Shown piece by piece: positions 29,520 through 40,762 of a stretch of DNA of 64,000 nt (positions are counted from its first letter, which is position 1; each line of letters starts with the position of its first letter). The notes under the pieces are model-generated. The model saw only the letters and a program-made list of their open reading frames with translations. It made no database searches and was not told where the DNA came from. The stretch is taken from assembly GCF_018494065.1 (NCBI RefSeq), contig NZ_JABBFR010000015.1:1-64000 (forward strand), read 5' to 3'. Both the position numbers and the translations under genes were made by a program. Source of the stretch: Rosenbergiella gaditana (GTDB lineage Bacteria; Pseudomonadota; Gammaproteobacteria; Enterobacterales; Enterobacteriaceae).

Positions 29520-30842
29520 ATGACCATTGAAATCGAACTAAAGTTTCTTATCGACCCTGATCAGATTGATGCGATCAAGAAACAATTGGCTCTATACCCT
29601 CATCGCTATACGTCGCCAACTATGCTTACGAACCACTATTATGAAACGGCAGACAACCAACTGCGTGGTTGGGATATGGGATTGCGTGTACGTGGGAAAG
29701 ATGGCCACTATGAGATGACATTGAAAACGGCTGGTCAAGAGATTGGTGGGTTACATCAACGTCCAGAATACAATGTCCCCCTTCAAGATAGCCAGTTGAA
29801 TATTGCCTTGTTACCCCAGGATGTCTGGCCTTCAGGGACAGATATTTCCGCATTACAGCAACGGCTTAATCCACTATTCAGTACTAATTTTACCCGTGAG
29901 AAGTGGGTCATTACCTACGGCAACAGTGAAATAGAAGTCGCTTTCGACCAAGGCTCCGTCAGTGCAGAACAGCAGACAGCCTCCCTGCTAGAGCTTGAAC
30001 TTGAGCTGCTACAAGGGGAGCGCACCGATATCTTTGCGTTAGCGAACGAGTTAGTGAAAGACGGTGGTGTAAGGTTGGGGGGGCAAAGTAAAGCTGCGCG
30101 GGGTTATGAGTTAGTGCAAGGTAATGGCCTGCCAGTTGTCGAGCCACTGACTCAGCTAACGGTTAAGCCAAAAGCAACTTGTGAACAAGGACTGTCTACA
30201 TTATTGAGTGGCTTAATTCGTCGCTGGCAGTTATTGGAATCACACTGGCTCGCAGGTGACAAGCAGATGCCTGCGCTACTGCAGCAGACGTTATTAGCGA
30301 TTCGTGAAACGTTCTCACTATTTGGTGGGCTGATACCGCGCTCAGTAAGTAGCGAGCTCCGTCAACAATTGCTCTTGCTTGACCAAGCGTTGCAGCAGAA
30401 AAAACCGGATGCATCGAATCTCTGTTTCTCTGCTGATTGGGTAATGGGGCAGCTAAAACTGATCGAACTGATTGTTGAACAACCGTGGCGTCAGTCAGTC
30501 AATACCCGGCAGCTCAAACGCTTAGAGGGTTCATTCAAGCGTTTTTGCGATGTGATGTTAAGCCGTTGTGCGGCGGAGTTACATGCTCTTGCGGCAGAAA
30601 CGCTCATCTCTAACCAACTTAGCACGACGTTATTTAGGCTTGATAAATTAACGCTTGCCATAGGCTTGCTGAGTAGTGCATACCCGCTAGAGCAGGTAGA
30701 AGGCTGGTTAGCCCCTTGGTTACTCGCCAGACAACACCTCGTCTCAGCAGGCCAAGAGGTGATCCGCTTGCCACTTCCATCGCGGCCTTTATCGCCCTTT
30801 TGGTTGACGAGCAATACAGCGAAAGACTCACTTAACCACTAA
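29520..30842 (+). CDS. ygiF: Inorganic triphosphatase YgiF (CYTH-CHAD)
   Basis: YgiF hydrolyses inorganic triphosphate. The 440-residue protein (E. coli 433) begins with the CYTH signature EIELKF at residues 4-9, and the tunnel domain runs to about 200 ([12 protein letters not shown]). A C-terminal CHAD domain occupies about 215-435. It lies 11 bases upstream of glnE, the usual neighbour, and is divergent from ygiM. Confidence 0.94.
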   Translation: MTIEIELKFLIDPDQIDAIKKQLALYPHRYTSPTMLTNHYYETADNQLRGWDMGLRVRGKDGHYEMTLKTAGQEIGGLHQRPEYNVPLQDSQLNIALLPQDVWPSGTDISALQQRLNPLFSTNFTREKWVITYGNSEIEVAFDQGSVSAEQQTASLLELELELLQGERTDIFALANELVKDGGVRLGGQSKAARGYELVQGNGLPVVEPLTQLTVKPKATCEQGLSTLLSGLIRRWQLLESHWLAGDKQMPALLQQTLLAIRETFSLFGGLIPRSVSSELRQQLLLLDQALQQKKPDASNLCFSADWVMGQLKLIELIVEQPWRQSVNTRQLKRLEGSFKRFCDVMLSRCAAELHALAAETLISNQLSTTLFRLDKLTLAIGLLSSAYPLEQVEGWLAPWLLARQHLVSAGQEVIRLPLPSRPLSPFWLTSNTAKDSLNH

Positions 30843-30853
30843 GAGAGAAAATT

Positions 30854-33673
30854 ATGTTGCCACTCCCGTTAGCATTAATTCAGCAAGCGGAACATCGTAT
30901 TAAGGATCAAGTCTCGCCTCAAGACCCGTTGTTTGCCGTACTCGCTTTTAGCGATTTTGTCGCGGATAACGTGCAGCAACATCCGGAGTGGCAACAGCGT
31001 CTACGTGACCACCCCCCGCAGGCGGATGAGTGGCAACATTACCAACAGTGGCTCGACTTGCAGTCTGTACCTGCCGAAACCGAAGCACAGGTAATGCGGC
31101 GTTTACGATTATTTCGTCGTGAAATGTTGGTACGTATTGCTTGGATGCAGACGCTCAATATTGCGACTACGGCGCAGACACTGCAGCAACTGAGCTACTT
31201 AGCCGAATTACTGATTGCAGCGGCGCGTGATTGGTGCTGGCAGCAATGTTGTCAGGAGATGGGAACGCCTTCTAACACTGAGGGACAGACTCAACCTTTA
31301 CTGATTCTTGGTATGGGGAAACTGGGGGGCGGTGAGTTAAATTTCTCCTCAGATATCGACCTAATTTTCGCATGGCCAGAAAATGGCAGCACTGTGGGTG
31401 GACGTCGCGAGCTCGATAATGCGCAATTTTTTATGCGTATGGGGCAGCGACTGATTAAGGTTTTGGACCAACCGACCATTGATGGGTTTGTCTACCGAGT
31501 GGATATGCGTTTACGACCGTTTGGTGACAGCGGCCCCCTAGTATTAAGTTTTGCGGCACTCGAAGACTATTATCAAGAACAAGGACGAGAGTGGGAACGC
31601 TATGCGATGGTGAAGGCACGGTTGATGGGGGATGAACACCCGCCTTACAGTGAGGAGCTACGACAGCTTTTACGGCCTTTTATCTATCGCCGTTATATCG
31701 ATTTTAGTGCGATTCAATCGCTACGGTCGATGAAAGGTAAAATTCAGCGGGAAGTCAGGCGTAGAGGGCTAAAAAACAATATTAAATTGGGCGCTGGTGG
31801 CATCCGTGAGTGCGAGTTTATTGTTCAGGTCTTTCAGTTAATTCGCGGGGGGAGAGAGCGGTCTTTGCAAACGCGCTCATTTTTAGCCGCCCTTCAATCG
31901 ATAGAAACCTTAGGCTTACTTCCCAAGCAACAAGCGCAAGCACTTTATTCCGGTTACCTTTTTCTACGACGTTTAGAAAACCTATTACAAAGCATCGGTG
32001 ATCAACAAACGCAAACATTGCCCGAGGATGACCTAAACCGCCAACGATTGGCGTGGGCGATGGGTATGGAACACTGGTCCCTATTAGCCTCCACCCTCGA
32101 TCAAGTGATGCAAGGGATTCATACAATCTTTGTGGAGCTAATTGGTGAGGAAGAGGCTCGTACAGAAGAGTGCCCTGAGCATTACACCCAACATTGGTGG
32201 TTAGAAGCCCCCGACCTCGATGAGTTGCAGTTATCAACGCCACAACTCACTATTGAGCAGCAACAGCATTTACTCTCTTCATTGCAACACTTTCAACATG
32301 ATATCAGACGGCGTACGGTTGGGCCGCGGGGACGTCAGGCGCTTGATCAGTTAATGCCGGTAATCTTAGCGGAGGTCTGTCCCCGTCCCGACGCCGCCTC
32401 AACGTTTTCCCGATTAGCCGAAGTGTTACTCAGCGTTGCCAGCCGCAGCACCTATCTAGAGTTATTTATCCAATATCCAGGAGCCTTGAAACATCTGGTG
32501 AGGTTATGTGCTGCTTCGCCGATGGTTGCGACAGAGCTTGCTCGTCATCCGTTACTCCTTGACGAGTTATTGGACCCACACACCCTCTATCAGCCCGCGC
32601 CTAATAATAGTTACCGCGAAGAGCTTCGTGAATATTTACTGCGTATTCCTCAAGAGGATGAAGAGCAGCAAGTTGAGGCACTGCGTCAATTTAAGCTCAC
32701 ACAGCAGTTACGCATTGCCGCGGCAGATATTGCCGGCACTTTGCCGGTGATGAAAGTTAGCGATCACCTCACCTGGTTGGCCGAAGCATTGTTAGAAGTG
32801 GTTGTCTGGCAGGCATGGCAATTGATGGTGCAGCGCTATGGTCGCCCAAATCACCTTACCGCAGAACAGGGCCCAGGTTTTGCCGTAGTGGGTTACGGAA
32901 AATTAGGTGGCTGGGAGCTAGGGTATCGTTCTGATTTAGACTTAGTCTTTTTGCATGATTGCCCAGCCGATACCGTCACCACTGGCGAGCGCAGTATTGA
33001 AAGTCGTCAATTTTATTTGAAGATGGCACAAAGGATTATCCATCTCTTTAGCACCCGAACCGCCTCCGGTATTTTATACGAAGTGGATGCACGCTTACGG
33101 CCATCGGGCGCAGCGGGAATGCTTGTCACCACTTTCGACGCGTTCGAGGACTATCAACGCCAAGAAGCTTGGACATGGGAGCATCAGGCGCTGGTTCGCG
33201 CACGAACGGTATTTGGCGATCAAGCGTTACAACAGAAATTTTCTCAAATCAGACAGGCCATTCTCTGTCAGCCGCGGGACGTCGCCCAGCTCACCAGCGA
33301 GGTGGCAGAAATGCGTGAAAAAATGCTTAAGCATTTAGGGAACAAACATCTGCCGCTTTGGGATATAAAAGCCGATCTAGGCGGAATTATCGATATTGAG
33401 TTCTTAGCACAGTATTGGATCCTGCGGTTTGCTGCCGATCACCCTAGGCTAACGCGCTGGTCGGATAATGTGCGTATTTTCGAAATGTTGGCGCAGCAAG
33501 GATTATTAACTGAGCAGAAAGCGCAGGCACTCACCCAGGCATACATTACTTTGCGCGATGCGTTGCATCATTTAGCGCTACAAGGGGATAATGGTGTAGT
33601 GGATGAGCATCAATTTCTACAGCAGCGATCGGTGACGCAAGCGACTTGGCAACAGTGGCTAGTGCTCGAGTAG
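30854..33673 (+). CDS. glnE: Bifunctional glutamine synthetase adenylyltransferase/deadenylase
   Basis: GlnE adds AMP to glutamine synthetase or removes it, in response to nitrogen status signalled by PII. The 939-residue protein (E. coli 946) has two nucleotidyltransferase domains. The N-terminal deadenylase has [20 protein letters not shown] near 152 and the C-terminal adenylylase has [20 protein letters not shown] near 680; the central helical linker binds PII. The AGAGAG ribosome site is short. It follows ygiF closely and precedes hldE. Confidence 0.97.
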   Translation: MLPLPLALIQQAEHRIKDQVSPQDPLFAVLAFSDFVADNVQQHPEWQQRLRDHPPQADEWQHYQQWLDLQSVPAETEAQVMRRLRLFRREMLVRIAWMQTLNIATTAQTLQQLSYLAELLIAAARDWCWQQCCQEMGTPSNTEGQTQPLLILGMGKLGGGELNFSSDIDLIFAWPENGSTVGGRRELDNAQFFMRMGQRLIKVLDQPTIDGFVYRVDMRLRPFGDSGPLVLSFAALEDYYQEQGREWERYAMVKARLMGDEHPPYSEELRQLLRPFIYRRYIDFSAIQSLRSMKGKIQREVRRRGLKNNIKLGAGGIRECEFIVQVFQLIRGGRERSLQTRSFLAALQSIETLGLLPKQQAQALYSGYLFLRRLENLLQSIGDQQTQTLPEDDLNRQRLAWAMGMEHWSLLASTLDQVMQGIHTIFVELIGEEEARTEECPEHYTQHWWLEAPDLDELQLSTPQLTIEQQQHLLSSLQHFQHDIRRRTVGPRGRQALDQLMPVILAEVCPRPDAASTFSRLAEVLLSVASRSTYLELFIQYPGALKHLVRLCAASPMVATELARHPLLLDELLDPHTLYQPAPNNSYREELREYLLRIPQEDEEQQVEALRQFKLTQQLRIAAADIAGTLPVMKVSDHLTWLAEALLEVVVWQAWQLMVQRYGRPNHLTAEQGPGFAVVGYGKLGGWELGYRSDLDLVFLHDCPADTVTTGERSIESRQFYLKMAQRIIHLFSTRTASGILYEVDARLRPSGAAGMLVTTFDAFEDYQRQEAWTWEHQALVRARTVFGDQALQQKFSQIRQAILCQPRDVAQLTSEVAEMREKMLKHLGNKHLPLWDIKADLGGIIDIEFLAQYWILRFAADHPRLTRWSDNVRIFEMLAQQGLLTEQKAQALTQAYITLRDALHHLALQGDNGVVDEHQFLQQRSVTQATWQQWLVLE

Positions 33674-33693
33674 TAAGGCTTTTGTCTGAGCGC

Positions 33694-33709
33694 GGCGGCA
33701 AGCGCCGCC
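33694..33709 (+). other. GC-rich hairpin after glnE
   Basis: GGCGGC and GCCGCC pair around AAGC, 20 bases past the glnE stop. No T-run follows. It may stabilise the message or weakly terminate before hldE. Confidence 0.4.
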
Positions 33710-33774
33710 ATTCTGCATGTGCTGTGATATGATAGGCGTAAAATGTTAAACAAATCTAGCTTGGAGTTGCTGGC

Positions 33775-35199
33775 ATGAAGGTTTCACTGCCTGAATTTAA
33801 TCGTGCAGGAGTATTAGTGATTGGCGATGTAATGCTTGATCGCTATTGGTACGGGCCAACACAACGGATATCTCCGGAAGCCCCGGTTCCTGTCGTCAAA
33901 GTGGATGAGGTTGAACAGCGCCCAGGTGGCGCAGCCAACGTTGCGATGAATGTCGCTTCGCTGGGAGCAGCCTCTCGTATCATCGGGTTGACGGGGGAAG
34001 ATGAAGCGGCTGAACAACTTAGTGCGGCGTTAACGCAAGTGGGAGTCGATTGCCAATTTGTGGCGTTGGCCACACATCCGACTATTACGAAGTTAAGGGT
34101 GCTTTCCCGTAACCAGCAACTTATCCGATTGGATTTTGAACAGCCATTCGATCAGCAGCAGAGTGAGAAAATTGCCGAGCGTATGCCTTTTGCCCTCGAT
34201 AATATCGGGGCGGTAGTGTTATCGGATTACGCCAAAGGCGCATTAGCGGATATCCAACCGCTGATCACTCAAGCTAGAGAGGCAGGCATTCCCGTACTCA
34301 TTGATCCTAAAGGTAACGATTTTACACGCTACCGGGGGGCGACATTATTGACACCAAACTTGTCAGAGTTCGAAGCCGTGGTGGGGAAATGTCATAGCGA
34401 AGAGCAGCTAGTTGAAAAAGGCATGGCGTTATTGAAAAGCTGTCAGTTAAGTGCCTTGTTAGTCACGCGCTCCGAGCAAGGAATGACGCTGTTGCAACCC
34501 GATAGGGCGCCGCTACACCTTCCTACCCAAGCGCAAGAGGTGTTCGATGTTACTGGCGCTGGGGATACCGTTATCGGTGTATTAGCCGCCTCATTAGCCA
34601 GTGGCTGTAGCTTGGAAGAAGCGAGTTTCTTAGCGAATACCGCGGCAGGCATTGTTGTGGGTAAACTCGGTACGTCAACCGTGACGCCGATTGAGCTGGA
34701 AAATGCATTACATGCTCGTCCAGAAGACGGTTTCGGCATTATGAATCAGTCTTCCCTGCAACAAGCCTTGAATGCTGCACGCCAACGCGGCGAAAAAATT
34801 GTGATGACCAATGGCTGCTTTGATATTTTGCATGCAGGACACGTCTCTTACTTAACCCATGCCCGTAAGCTTGGTGACCGTTTAATTGTTGCGGTAAATA
34901 GCGATGCCTCGACTGCGCGGCTTAAAGGGCCTACCCGTCCTATCAATAAACTTGAGAATCGGATGATTGTGCTAGGAGCATTGGGAGCGGTTGACTGGGT
35001 GATCCCCTTCGAGGAAGAGACACCGCAGCGTTTGATTGCTGAATTGTTGCCTGATTTGCTGGTGAAAGGCGGTGATTATCGTCCAGAAGAGGTGGCAGGA
35101 GGCGAAGAGGTGATAGCCAATGGCGGTGAAGTCCGTATTCTTAATTTCGAAGAAGGCTTATCGACCACCAATATCATCAAAAAGATTACTCGCCATTAG
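33775..35199 (+). CDS. hldE: Bifunctional heptose-7-phosphate kinase / heptose-1-phosphate adenylyltransferase
   Basis: HldE makes ADP-glycero-manno-heptose for the lipopolysaccharide inner core. The 474-residue protein (E. coli 477) has a ribokinase-type N-terminal domain (about 1-320; [30 protein letters not shown]). The C-terminal cytidylyltransferase-like domain has [16 protein letters not shown] near 346 and the closing [14 protein letters not shown] precedes the ATG. It ends at a perfect convergent terminator shared with ubiK. Confidence 0.97.
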   Translation: MKVSLPEFNRAGVLVIGDVMLDRYWYGPTQRISPEAPVPVVKVDEVEQRPGGAANVAMNVASLGAASRIIGLTGEDEAAEQLSAALTQVGVDCQFVALATHPTITKLRVLSRNQQLIRLDFEQPFDQQQSEKIAERMPFALDNIGAVVLSDYAKGALADIQPLITQAREAGIPVLIDPKGNDFTRYRGATLLTPNLSEFEAVVGKCHSEEQLVEKGMALLKSCQLSALLVTRSEQGMTLLQPDRAPLHLPTQAQEVFDVTGAGDTVIGVLAASLASGCSLEEASFLANTAAGIVVGKLGTSTVTPIELENALHARPEDGFGIMNQSSLQQALNAARQRGEKIVMTNGCFDILHAGHVSYLTHARKLGDRLIVAVNSDASTARLKGPTRPINKLENRMIVLGALGAVDWVIPFEEETPQRLIAELLPDLLVKGGDYRPEEVAGGEEVIANGGEVRILNFEEGLSTTNIIKKITRH

Positions 35200-35208
35200 T
35201 CGATAACG

Positions 35209-35235
35209 TGACGTCGCCAAGGACAGGCGACGTCA
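35209..35235. terminator. Bidirectional hairpin between hldE and ubiK
   Basis: TGACGTCGCC and GGCGACGTCA form a perfect 10-bp stem with a 7-base loop between two convergent genes. T-runs are weak on both sides. Confidence 0.75.
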
Positions 35236-35241
35236 AGACAG

Positions 35242-35565
35242 TTAGTCGTTCTTTACATCGGGTACGATAGGGGTTTCGCTGGAAACATCAGCTGGGCTCA
35301 CTTCTTGCGGTTCACTCCCAGTGGCTTGCTTGCCTTCTAATGCATCAAGGCGCTTTTCTAACAACGCCAACTTTTCTCGTGTACGAACTAAGACTTGTGT
35401 TTGTACATCAAACTCATCGCGATTAACCAACTCCATACGGCTGAGCTGAGCTTGAAGCACTTGACGAATTTTCTTTTCGACATCATCACCAAGATTACGA
35501 ATTCCCTGAGGTAAGGAGTCTTGAACTTGGCGAGCGATCTGTTCAATTTTTTTTGCGTCAATCAT
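35242..35565 (-). CDS. ubiK: Ubiquinone biosynthesis accessory factor UbiK
   Basis: UbiK (YqiC) is a small coiled-coil protein that assists aerobic ubiquinone synthesis with UbiJ. The 107-residue protein has the conserved start [18 protein letters not shown], a long helix about 30-85 ([19 protein letters not shown]) and a variable acidic tail. It is slightly longer than E. coli UbiK (96 aa) because of that tail. It is divergent from the ribB riboswitch. Confidence 0.92.
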   Translation of the reverse strand: MIDAKKIEQIARQVQDSLPQGIRNLGDDVEKKIRQVLQAQLSRMELVNRDEFDVQTQVLVRTREKLALLEKRLDALEGKQATGSEPQEVSPADVSSETPIVPDVKND

Positions 35566-35742
35566 AATTATTTCCCGAGGTTAACGCCGGAGTAACTCTG
35601 AGAATTCTGGCGTGCAGGCTGTAGGTCACTTAAGTGTAATCGCTAATTCGTCGAGGTGAAACCTAATTTTCAGCACACGAAAAGCCAATTTTGGACTTAG
35701 TGCTTGATTGCGTATTGATTATTTTGCCGATATAGTGAAGAG

Positions 35743-35891
35743 GCTTATTCTCAGGGCGGGGCGCAATTCCCCACCGGCGGTAAATCAGTTATTCTGAAAG
35801 CCCGCGAGCGCTTTAGCCACTTTGGTAAAGGTCAGCAGATCCGGTGTAAATCCGGGGCCGACGGTAATAGTCCGGACGGGAGAGGGTAAAG
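35743..35891 (+). promoter_or_regulatory. FMN riboswitch (RFN element) of ribB
   Basis: All conserved RFN blocks are present: TCAGGGCGGGGCG, AATTCCCCACCGGCGGTAAATC, GCCCGCGAGCG, CAGCAGATCCGGTGTAAATC, CCGGGGCCGACGGT and AGTCCGGACGGGAGAG. It lies about 105 bases upstream of the ribB ATG. In Enterobacterales, FMN binding lowers ribB expression. Confidence 0.97.
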
Positions 35892-35996
35892 ATACTGTTC
35901 CGATCATTACGATCTCTGCTGTATTACTACGTCAATCGACGTCACTCCTATGCCCTGATTCTGGTAATTTTATTAATATATATAGGATTTTTTACC

Positions 35997-36656
35997 ATGA
36001 ATCAGAACACACTTTTATCTGAATTTGGCACGCCAGAACAGCGTGTAGAGTCGGCTTTACAGGCACTTCGTGAAAACCGAGGCGTGATGGTTTTAGATCA
36101 CGAAGATCGCGAAAATGAAGCCGATATGATCTTTGCCGCGCAAAGCATGACCGTTGAGCAAATGGCGCTAACCATCCGTCATGGCAGCGGTATTGTTTGC
36201 TTATGCGTGACAGAGCAACGTCGCGAACAACTTGCATTGCCAATGATGGTTGAGAATAATTCGAGTGCCTACGGTACCGGATTTACTGTGACTATCGAAG
36301 CGGCTCAGGGCGTGACGACCGGTGTTTCTGCAGCCGATCGCTTAACCACTGTACGTGCGGCAATTGCGGATAATGCTGTTCCTGGCGATCTTAACCGTCC
36401 AGGCCATGTATTCCCATTACGTGCGCGTGAAGGTGGAGTACTAACACGTGGTGGCCATACTGAAGCGACTATCGACTTAGTCAGACTAGCGGGTTATGCC
36501 CCAGCAGGAGTATTGTGTGAATTAACCAATGATGATGGCACTATGGCGCGTGCGCCTGAAGCGATTGTTTTTGCTAAGCAGCATAATATGCCGGTTGTGA
36601 CTATTGATGATCTGGTGGCATGGCGACAACAGCACGATCAACAGAAAGCGGTATAA
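35997..36656 (+). CDS. ribB: 3,4-dihydroxy-2-butanone-4-phosphate synthase
   Basis: RibB converts ribulose 5-phosphate to dihydroxybutanone phosphate and formate for riboflavin. The 219-residue protein (E. coli 217) has the acidic active-site loop [16 protein letters not shown] near 35-50, [14 protein letters not shown], and [24 protein letters not shown]. It stands alone behind the FMN riboswitch. AGGA lies before the ATG. There is no obvious terminator downstream. Confidence 0.97.
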   Translation: MNQNTLLSEFGTPEQRVESALQALRENRGVMVLDHEDRENEADMIFAAQSMTVEQMALTIRHGSGIVCLCVTEQRREQLALPMMVENNSSAYGTGFTVTIEAAQGVTTGVSAADRLTTVRAAIADNAVPGDLNRPGHVFPLRAREGGVLTRGGHTEATIDLVRLAGYAPAGVLCELTNDDGTMARAPEAIVFAKQHNMPVVTIDDLVAWRQQHDQQKAV

Positions 36657-37127
36657 CCGTTCAGATTATTGTGTGAGCCTATTGCTATCGATCTTGGGTC
36701 AAGTATTAGCCTTGAGTGGGTAGCATTAGGCCTTTATAAGTATTGGAATCCGCACGCGGTATGTTAAAGGGGTGAAAGCCCTCTATAAATTTTCCTATCA
36801 TGGTTATTTTGATAATAACTATCACTCTTTTTATTCATTCTCTCTTTTTAATAATAAGCTTCGTTAGATTATTCTCTACCATTGTTTAATTCTTGTTATC
36901 TTCCAATTCATTATGCTGAGCTCTCTGTATCTCGGAATATTGATTTAACATCTTATCATTCTCTTGTTATCTGGATCGAACAGGGGGGAGTTATGATTGT
37001 CATCACCCTTGATTAACCACTTATTGATATTCAATTTTTTTGAAAATGATCATCACCACTCCCTAGGTGTGTTTTTTGTTCAGCGGCGTATCCTAGACTC
37101 AAATTCTTTTTGAGACGGGTATTCATC
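36657..37127. other. 471-base AT-rich gap between ribB and ygiD
   Basis: No gene is supported here. E. coli has zupT between these two genes; I see no zupT remnant. The stretch is AT-rich and holds a Fur-like box (36810-36824). A nine-base purine run (AGGGGGGAG, about 36982) is followed within 2 bases by an eight-codon frame, too close for a normal ribosome site. The end contains the ygiD promoter. Confidence 0.5.
36810..36824. promoter_or_regulatory. Fur-like box with no adjacent iron gene
   Basis: TGATAATAACTATCA matches the 7-1-7 Fur pattern TGATAAT-N-ATTATCA at all but one position. The nearest downstream gene on the plus strand, ygiD, starts about 300 bases away; ribB ends about 150 bases upstream. 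Confidence 0.5.
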
Positions 37128-37910
37128 ATGACTCAGCGTATGCCAGCACTCTTTTTAGGCCATGGTAATCCGATGCATGCCATTCAGGAAAACCGTTATA
37201 CCGAAGTATGGCGTCAACTTGGCGAGCAACTTCCCCGACCCAAAGCGATCCTAGTGATTTCTGCACACTGGGTAACACAAGGCACAGCAGTGACCGCAAT
37301 GACCCACCCGAGAACGATCCACGATTTTGGTCAGTTCCCGCAAGCGTTATTTGATGTGCAGTACCCCGCCGCCGGAGATCCTCAGCTGGCGGAAAGGGTG
37401 AAGCAACGACTCTCCGGCTCCAATGTTATGTTGGACCACCAGTGGGGGCTGGATCATGGCACTTGGGGAGTATTGGTGAAAATGTATCCCGACGCGGATA
37501 TTCCGGTAGTGCAATTGAGTCTGGATGCAGCATTATCCCCTGAAGGGCACTATCAGCGTGGAGAACAGCTATCCTCGTTACGTGACGAAGGTATTCTATT
37601 ATTGGCGAGTGGCAATACCGTGCATAATTTATCGATGGCGCGCTGGGGGAAAGAGGGGGGTATCTATCCTTGGGCGGAAGCCTTTGACCAACGAGTGCAA
37701 GATAGTCTGTGTTCTGAAACAGGGGATAGTCATCATCAATTAGTCGACTATCAGCAGCTACCCGGAGCACAACTGGCGAATCCGACCCCTGAACACTTTC
37801 TGCCCCTATTATACATTTTAGGCGCTGCGCATGCCGATGACACGATAAGTGTGCCAGTCACCGGGATGGATATGGGAAGTATTAGTATGACGAGTATCTT
37901 GGTGCAGTGA
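37128..37910 (+). CDS. ygiD: 4,5-DOPA extradiol dioxygenase family protein YgiD
   Basis: This 260-residue cytoplasmic enzyme belongs to the LigB/DODA family of extradiol ring-cleaving dioxygenases; E. coli YgiD can cleave DOPA in vitro. Metal-site residues lie in LFLGHGNPMHA near 9, ISAHW near 47, and the catalytic region DHQWGLDHGTWG near 100-112 and SGNTVHNL. The start MTQRMPAL at 37128 matches the family, six codons inside the longer frame. It converges on tolC across a strong terminator. Confidence 0.92.
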   Translation: MTQRMPALFLGHGNPMHAIQENRYTEVWRQLGEQLPRPKAILVISAHWVTQGTAVTAMTHPRTIHDFGQFPQALFDVQYPAAGDPQLAERVKQRLSGSNVMLDHQWGLDHGTWGVLVKMYPDADIPVVQLSLDAALSPEGHYQRGEQLSSLRDEGILLLASGNTVHNLSMARWGKEGGIYPWAEAFDQRVQDSLCSETGDSHHQLVDYQQLPGAQLANPTPEHFLPLLYILGAAHADDTISVPVTGMDMGSISMTSILVQ

Positions 37911-37922
37911 TGTGTCGCGAAC

Positions 37923-37959
37923 TAACGTTGGCAAAATCGCAATGACCTTGCCAACGTTA
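37923..37959. terminator. Bidirectional terminator between ygiD and tolC
   Basis: TAACGTTGGCAA and TTGCCAACGTTA form a perfect 12-bp stem with a 13-base loop, between two convergent genes. It ends 8 bases from the tolC stop codon. Confidence 0.8.
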
Positions 37960-37967
37960 TCATTCAA

Positions 37968-39452
37968 TTATCCACGAAATGGATTACCTGCGCGGGGCGT
38001 GGATGAGTGAGTAACAGGTGCCGTAGAGGTTAACGAGGCCTGTTGAGTCTGCACCGGGGCGGCGCCATCCGCACGATTGTTTTGCGCTGGATTATCCGGC
38101 GCAACCGCTTGAGGAGAAGTAGAAACTTCTTTTCCTAAGCTACTGTTTAACGCGGTAATATCTTGCTCGTTAAGGGTCCCTAACGCGTATTTGATATTGA
38201 TTTGGTTAATCAGATAGCCGTAGCGTGCATCGGAGAGTTGTTGCTTAGCATTATACAGCGTGGTAGTCGCATCTAATACATCAACAATGGTACGGGTCCC
38301 GACTTGGTAACCGGCTTCCATCGCATCCAGTGAGCTTTGTGCTGAGACAACTGCTTGGCGATAAGCATCAATACTACTGATGGACGCGTTGACATTATTA
38401 AATGATGAACGAACCGTTTGAACCGCTGAACGGTGCGCACTTTCAAGTTTCTCGCTGGAGCTAACGAAGCTGTACTCAGCTTGTTTTACCTGAGACGTCA
38501 CCGAACCACCGGAATACAGCGGAATAGATAAACTTACACCGACTTGATTATTACCTTGTATGCCATCTTGGGTGCTAGTAGTGGTATGAGCTCGATAGCC
38601 TTGATACTTGGTATTGGTCAGCCCTGTTGAGGCATTCAAGCTTAAGGTCGGCATATGCCCGGTTTCATAATAACGAATTTGCTCACGGGCCAAGTCTTTA
38701 GAGAGACGTGCAGAGAGCAGTGACAGGTTATGGTTTTCAGCTTTGGTCAGTAACGCATCGATAGGCTGCGGTCTTTCGGTTTTAAAACGGCCAATATCAA
38801 GTGAAGACAGGGAGAAGTAACTATTTCCTGTAACCTGACGCAAGGCCTCCATTTTATTATCGATATCATTACGAGCAGTCACTTCATTCGCTAACACGCT
38901 ATCGTACTGTGCACGCGCATTTTGCACATCGGTAATCGCCACGAGTCCAACATTAAAACGTTGAGTGGTTTGATCGAGTTCGCGATAAATCGATTGTTTC
39001 TGTGCTTCGACATAAGAGAGCGTATCGATCGCATTGAGCACATTAAAGTAGGCGGTGGCAGTGTTGAGAATCAGGTCTTGTTGCGCGACTTGGTAAGTCA
39101 CATCCTGGATCCCAGCGGTTTTCTCTTGCAGGGTCAACGCACGCCATTTTGACATATCAAAAATGGTTTGTGATAACTGTAAGGAACCTGCCCAAGCATT
39201 GGAACGTACACCGCTGCTGTCTCGATAACCGCTGTTAAAGGTGTAATCACCCCCCAAGCCAAGTTGTGGAAGTAATGGGCTACGGGATTCATTAATTTTT
39301 TCAAACGCAGCATCACGATCGGCCGCTGCACTACGTAAATCAGGATTAGTATCACGTGCTTGTTGATAAACTTGTAATAAGTTTTCAGCGTGGCCTAAAT
39401 TACTGAAGCCAGTTAAGCTCAGACCAACGAGTACGGGGAGCAATTTTTTCAT
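37968..39452 (-). CDS. tolC: Outer membrane efflux channel TolC
   Basis: TolC is the trimeric outer-membrane duct for AcrAB-type pumps and type I secretion. The 494-residue precursor (E. coli 493) has a signal peptide ending near residue 22 (GHAEN) and the duplicated helical/strand repeats (YQQARDTNPDLRSAAADRDA; QAEYSFVSSSEKLESAHRSA, AMEAGYQVGTRTIVDVLDAT). The C-terminal tail is Ala/Pro/Gln-rich and variable. Unlike E. coli, no ygiB/ygiC follow; a terminator lies directly downstream. Confidence 0.96.
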   Translation of the reverse strand: MKKLLPVLVGLSLTGFSNLGHAENLLQVYQQARDTNPDLRSAAADRDAAFEKINESRSPLLPQLGLGGDYTFNSGYRDSSGVRSNAWAGSLQLSQTIFDMSKWRALTLQEKTAGIQDVTYQVAQQDLILNTATAYFNVLNAIDTLSYVEAQKQSIYRELDQTTQRFNVGLVAITDVQNARAQYDSVLANEVTARNDIDNKMEALRQVTGNSYFSLSSLDIGRFKTERPQPIDALLTKAENHNLSLLSARLSKDLAREQIRYYETGHMPTLSLNASTGLTNTKYQGYRAHTTTSTQDGIQGNNQVGVSLSIPLYSGGSVTSQVKQAEYSFVSSSEKLESAHRSAVQTVRSSFNNVNASISSIDAYRQAVVSAQSSLDAMEAGYQVGTRTIVDVLDATTTLYNAKQQLSDARYGYLINQINIKYALGTLNEQDITALNSSLGKEVSTSPQAVAPDNPAQNNRADGAAPVQTQQASLTSTAPVTHSSTPRAGNPFRG

Positions 39453-39659
39453 TTGCGTTCCTTTGTGTTGCAGCGAAATTGCAAAAATAAAGTTGTCAGG
39501 TCAAAAATATATCGAATTGTAGCAGACAGACAGAATGAAATAAGTTGGCTGAACGTGCCTTACATGGCGCGTTAGCGTAAAATATTGAATTAATAGCCCA
39601 GTTTTCTAGTGAAAATCGTCCTAGAACATTGGAGTAACTCTACATCCGAGGTCTATTAT

Positions 39660-40295
39660 ATGTGCAAACAGCCAAAATCTCCCACCCAATTTACACGCGA
39701 TGATGTTGAAATTGTGCACCAAGAACCCATGTATAACGGATTCTTTTCAATCACTAAATATCGATTCCGTCATCGACTCTACGCGGGTGGCATGAGCGAG
39801 CCTGTTGAGCGTGAAGTATTTCAACGCGGAAAAGCGGTCGTTTTGTTACCTTATGACCCGATTCGTGATGAAGTCGTGCTAATTGAACAAATCCGTATTC
39901 CAGCCCTAGAGACTGGGAAAACGCCATGGTTAATTGAATTGGTCGCAGGTATTTGTGAAGCGGGGGAGTCGGATGAGGATGTGGCGCGTCGTGAAGCGCA
40001 AGAAGAAGCCGGTGTAGAAGTCGGGCGCACTAAGCCTTTACTCAGTTACTTATCCAGTCCAGGTGGAAGCAGTGAGAGACTGGCGATATTTATCGGCGAG
40101 GTCGACGCGACCAAAGCAGAAGGGAATCATGGGTTAGCGAGTGAAAACGAGGACATTTTAGTCAGAGTAGTGAGTCGTGAGCTCGCTTATCAGTGGGTCG
40201 AGTCGGGAATTATCGATAATGCAGCCTCTATTATCGCACTGCAGTGGCTCGCCCTGCATCATGAGCAAATACGTAATGAGTGGTTATCTCCATGA
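39660..40295 (+). CDS. nudF: ADP-ribose pyrophosphatase NudF
   Basis: NudF hydrolyses ADP-ribose to AMP and ribose 5-phosphate. The 211-residue protein has the Nudix box [22 protein letters not shown] near 104-125 and the family ending [20 protein letters not shown]. The ATG at 39660 has GAGG upstream; the frame is open 17 codons earlier without family similarity. It heads the nudF-yqiB-cpdA-yqiA-parE operon and overlaps yqiB by 4 bases. Confidence 0.95.
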   Translation: MCKQPKSPTQFTRDDVEIVHQEPMYNGFFSITKYRFRHRLYAGGMSEPVEREVFQRGKAVVLLPYDPIRDEVVLIEQIRIPALETGKTPWLIELVAGICEAGESDEDVARREAQEEAGVEVGRTKPLLSYLSSPGGSSERLAIFIGEVDATKAEGNHGLASENEDILVRVVSRELAYQWVESGIIDNAASIIALQWLALHHEQIRNEWLSP

Positions 40296-40723
40296 AACAG
40301 CAATACACCCCCAATTTCCCAGAAATGATGCGCTTAAATGAAACAAACTATGCGCAATTACGGAGATTGATCCCAAGAGAAGAGGTAGAAGGAGCCGCCT
40401 TGACCTATCAAGTGAATGGCATCCACTATCAAGTGGTGATCGAGGAATCTACGCGTTACACCACCCGCGTTATGATTAAACAAGTCGCGCCAGTCGTCAG
40501 TTATTGGCAATTACCCTCGATGTCTGTACGGTTATACCATGATGCGATGGTTGCAGAAGTGTGTTCGACACAACAGATCTATCGCTTCAAAGCACGCTAT
40601 GATTACCCTAATCGGAAACTGCATCAACGTGATGAAAAGCATCAAATTAATCAGTTTCTTTCTGAATGGCTACGCTATTGTCTGGTACAAGGTGTGATGG
40701 CGACGGCACTGCCCGAGATGTGA
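40292..40723 (+). CDS. yqiB: DUF1249 protein YqiB
   Basis: This 143-residue soluble protein matches E. coli YqiB (140 aa) in length and motifs ([51 protein letters not shown]). Its function is unknown. The ATG at 40292 overlaps the nudF stop codon (ATGA), so translation is coupled. Confidence 0.92.
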   Translation: MKQQYTPNFPEMMRLNETNYAQLRRLIPREEVEGAALTYQVNGIHYQVVIEESTRYTTRVMIKQVAPVVSYWQLPSMSVRLYHDAMVAEVCSTQQIYRFKARYDYPNRKLHQRDEKHQINQFLSEWLRYCLVQGVMATALPEM

Positions 40724-40762
40724 GACAATAGTGATTTCAACGCGGATAAAAGGTGAGTTTTA

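Noticed and set aside
31818-32243. 141-codon minus-strand frame inside glnE
   Set aside because: Antisense to glnE, with no start signal or similarity.
36993-37016. Eight-codon frame (MIVITLD) after a purine-rich run in the ribB-ygiD gap, considered as a leader peptide
   Set aside because: The purine run ends only 2 bases before the ATG, too close for normal initiation, and no downstream hairpin pair was seen.
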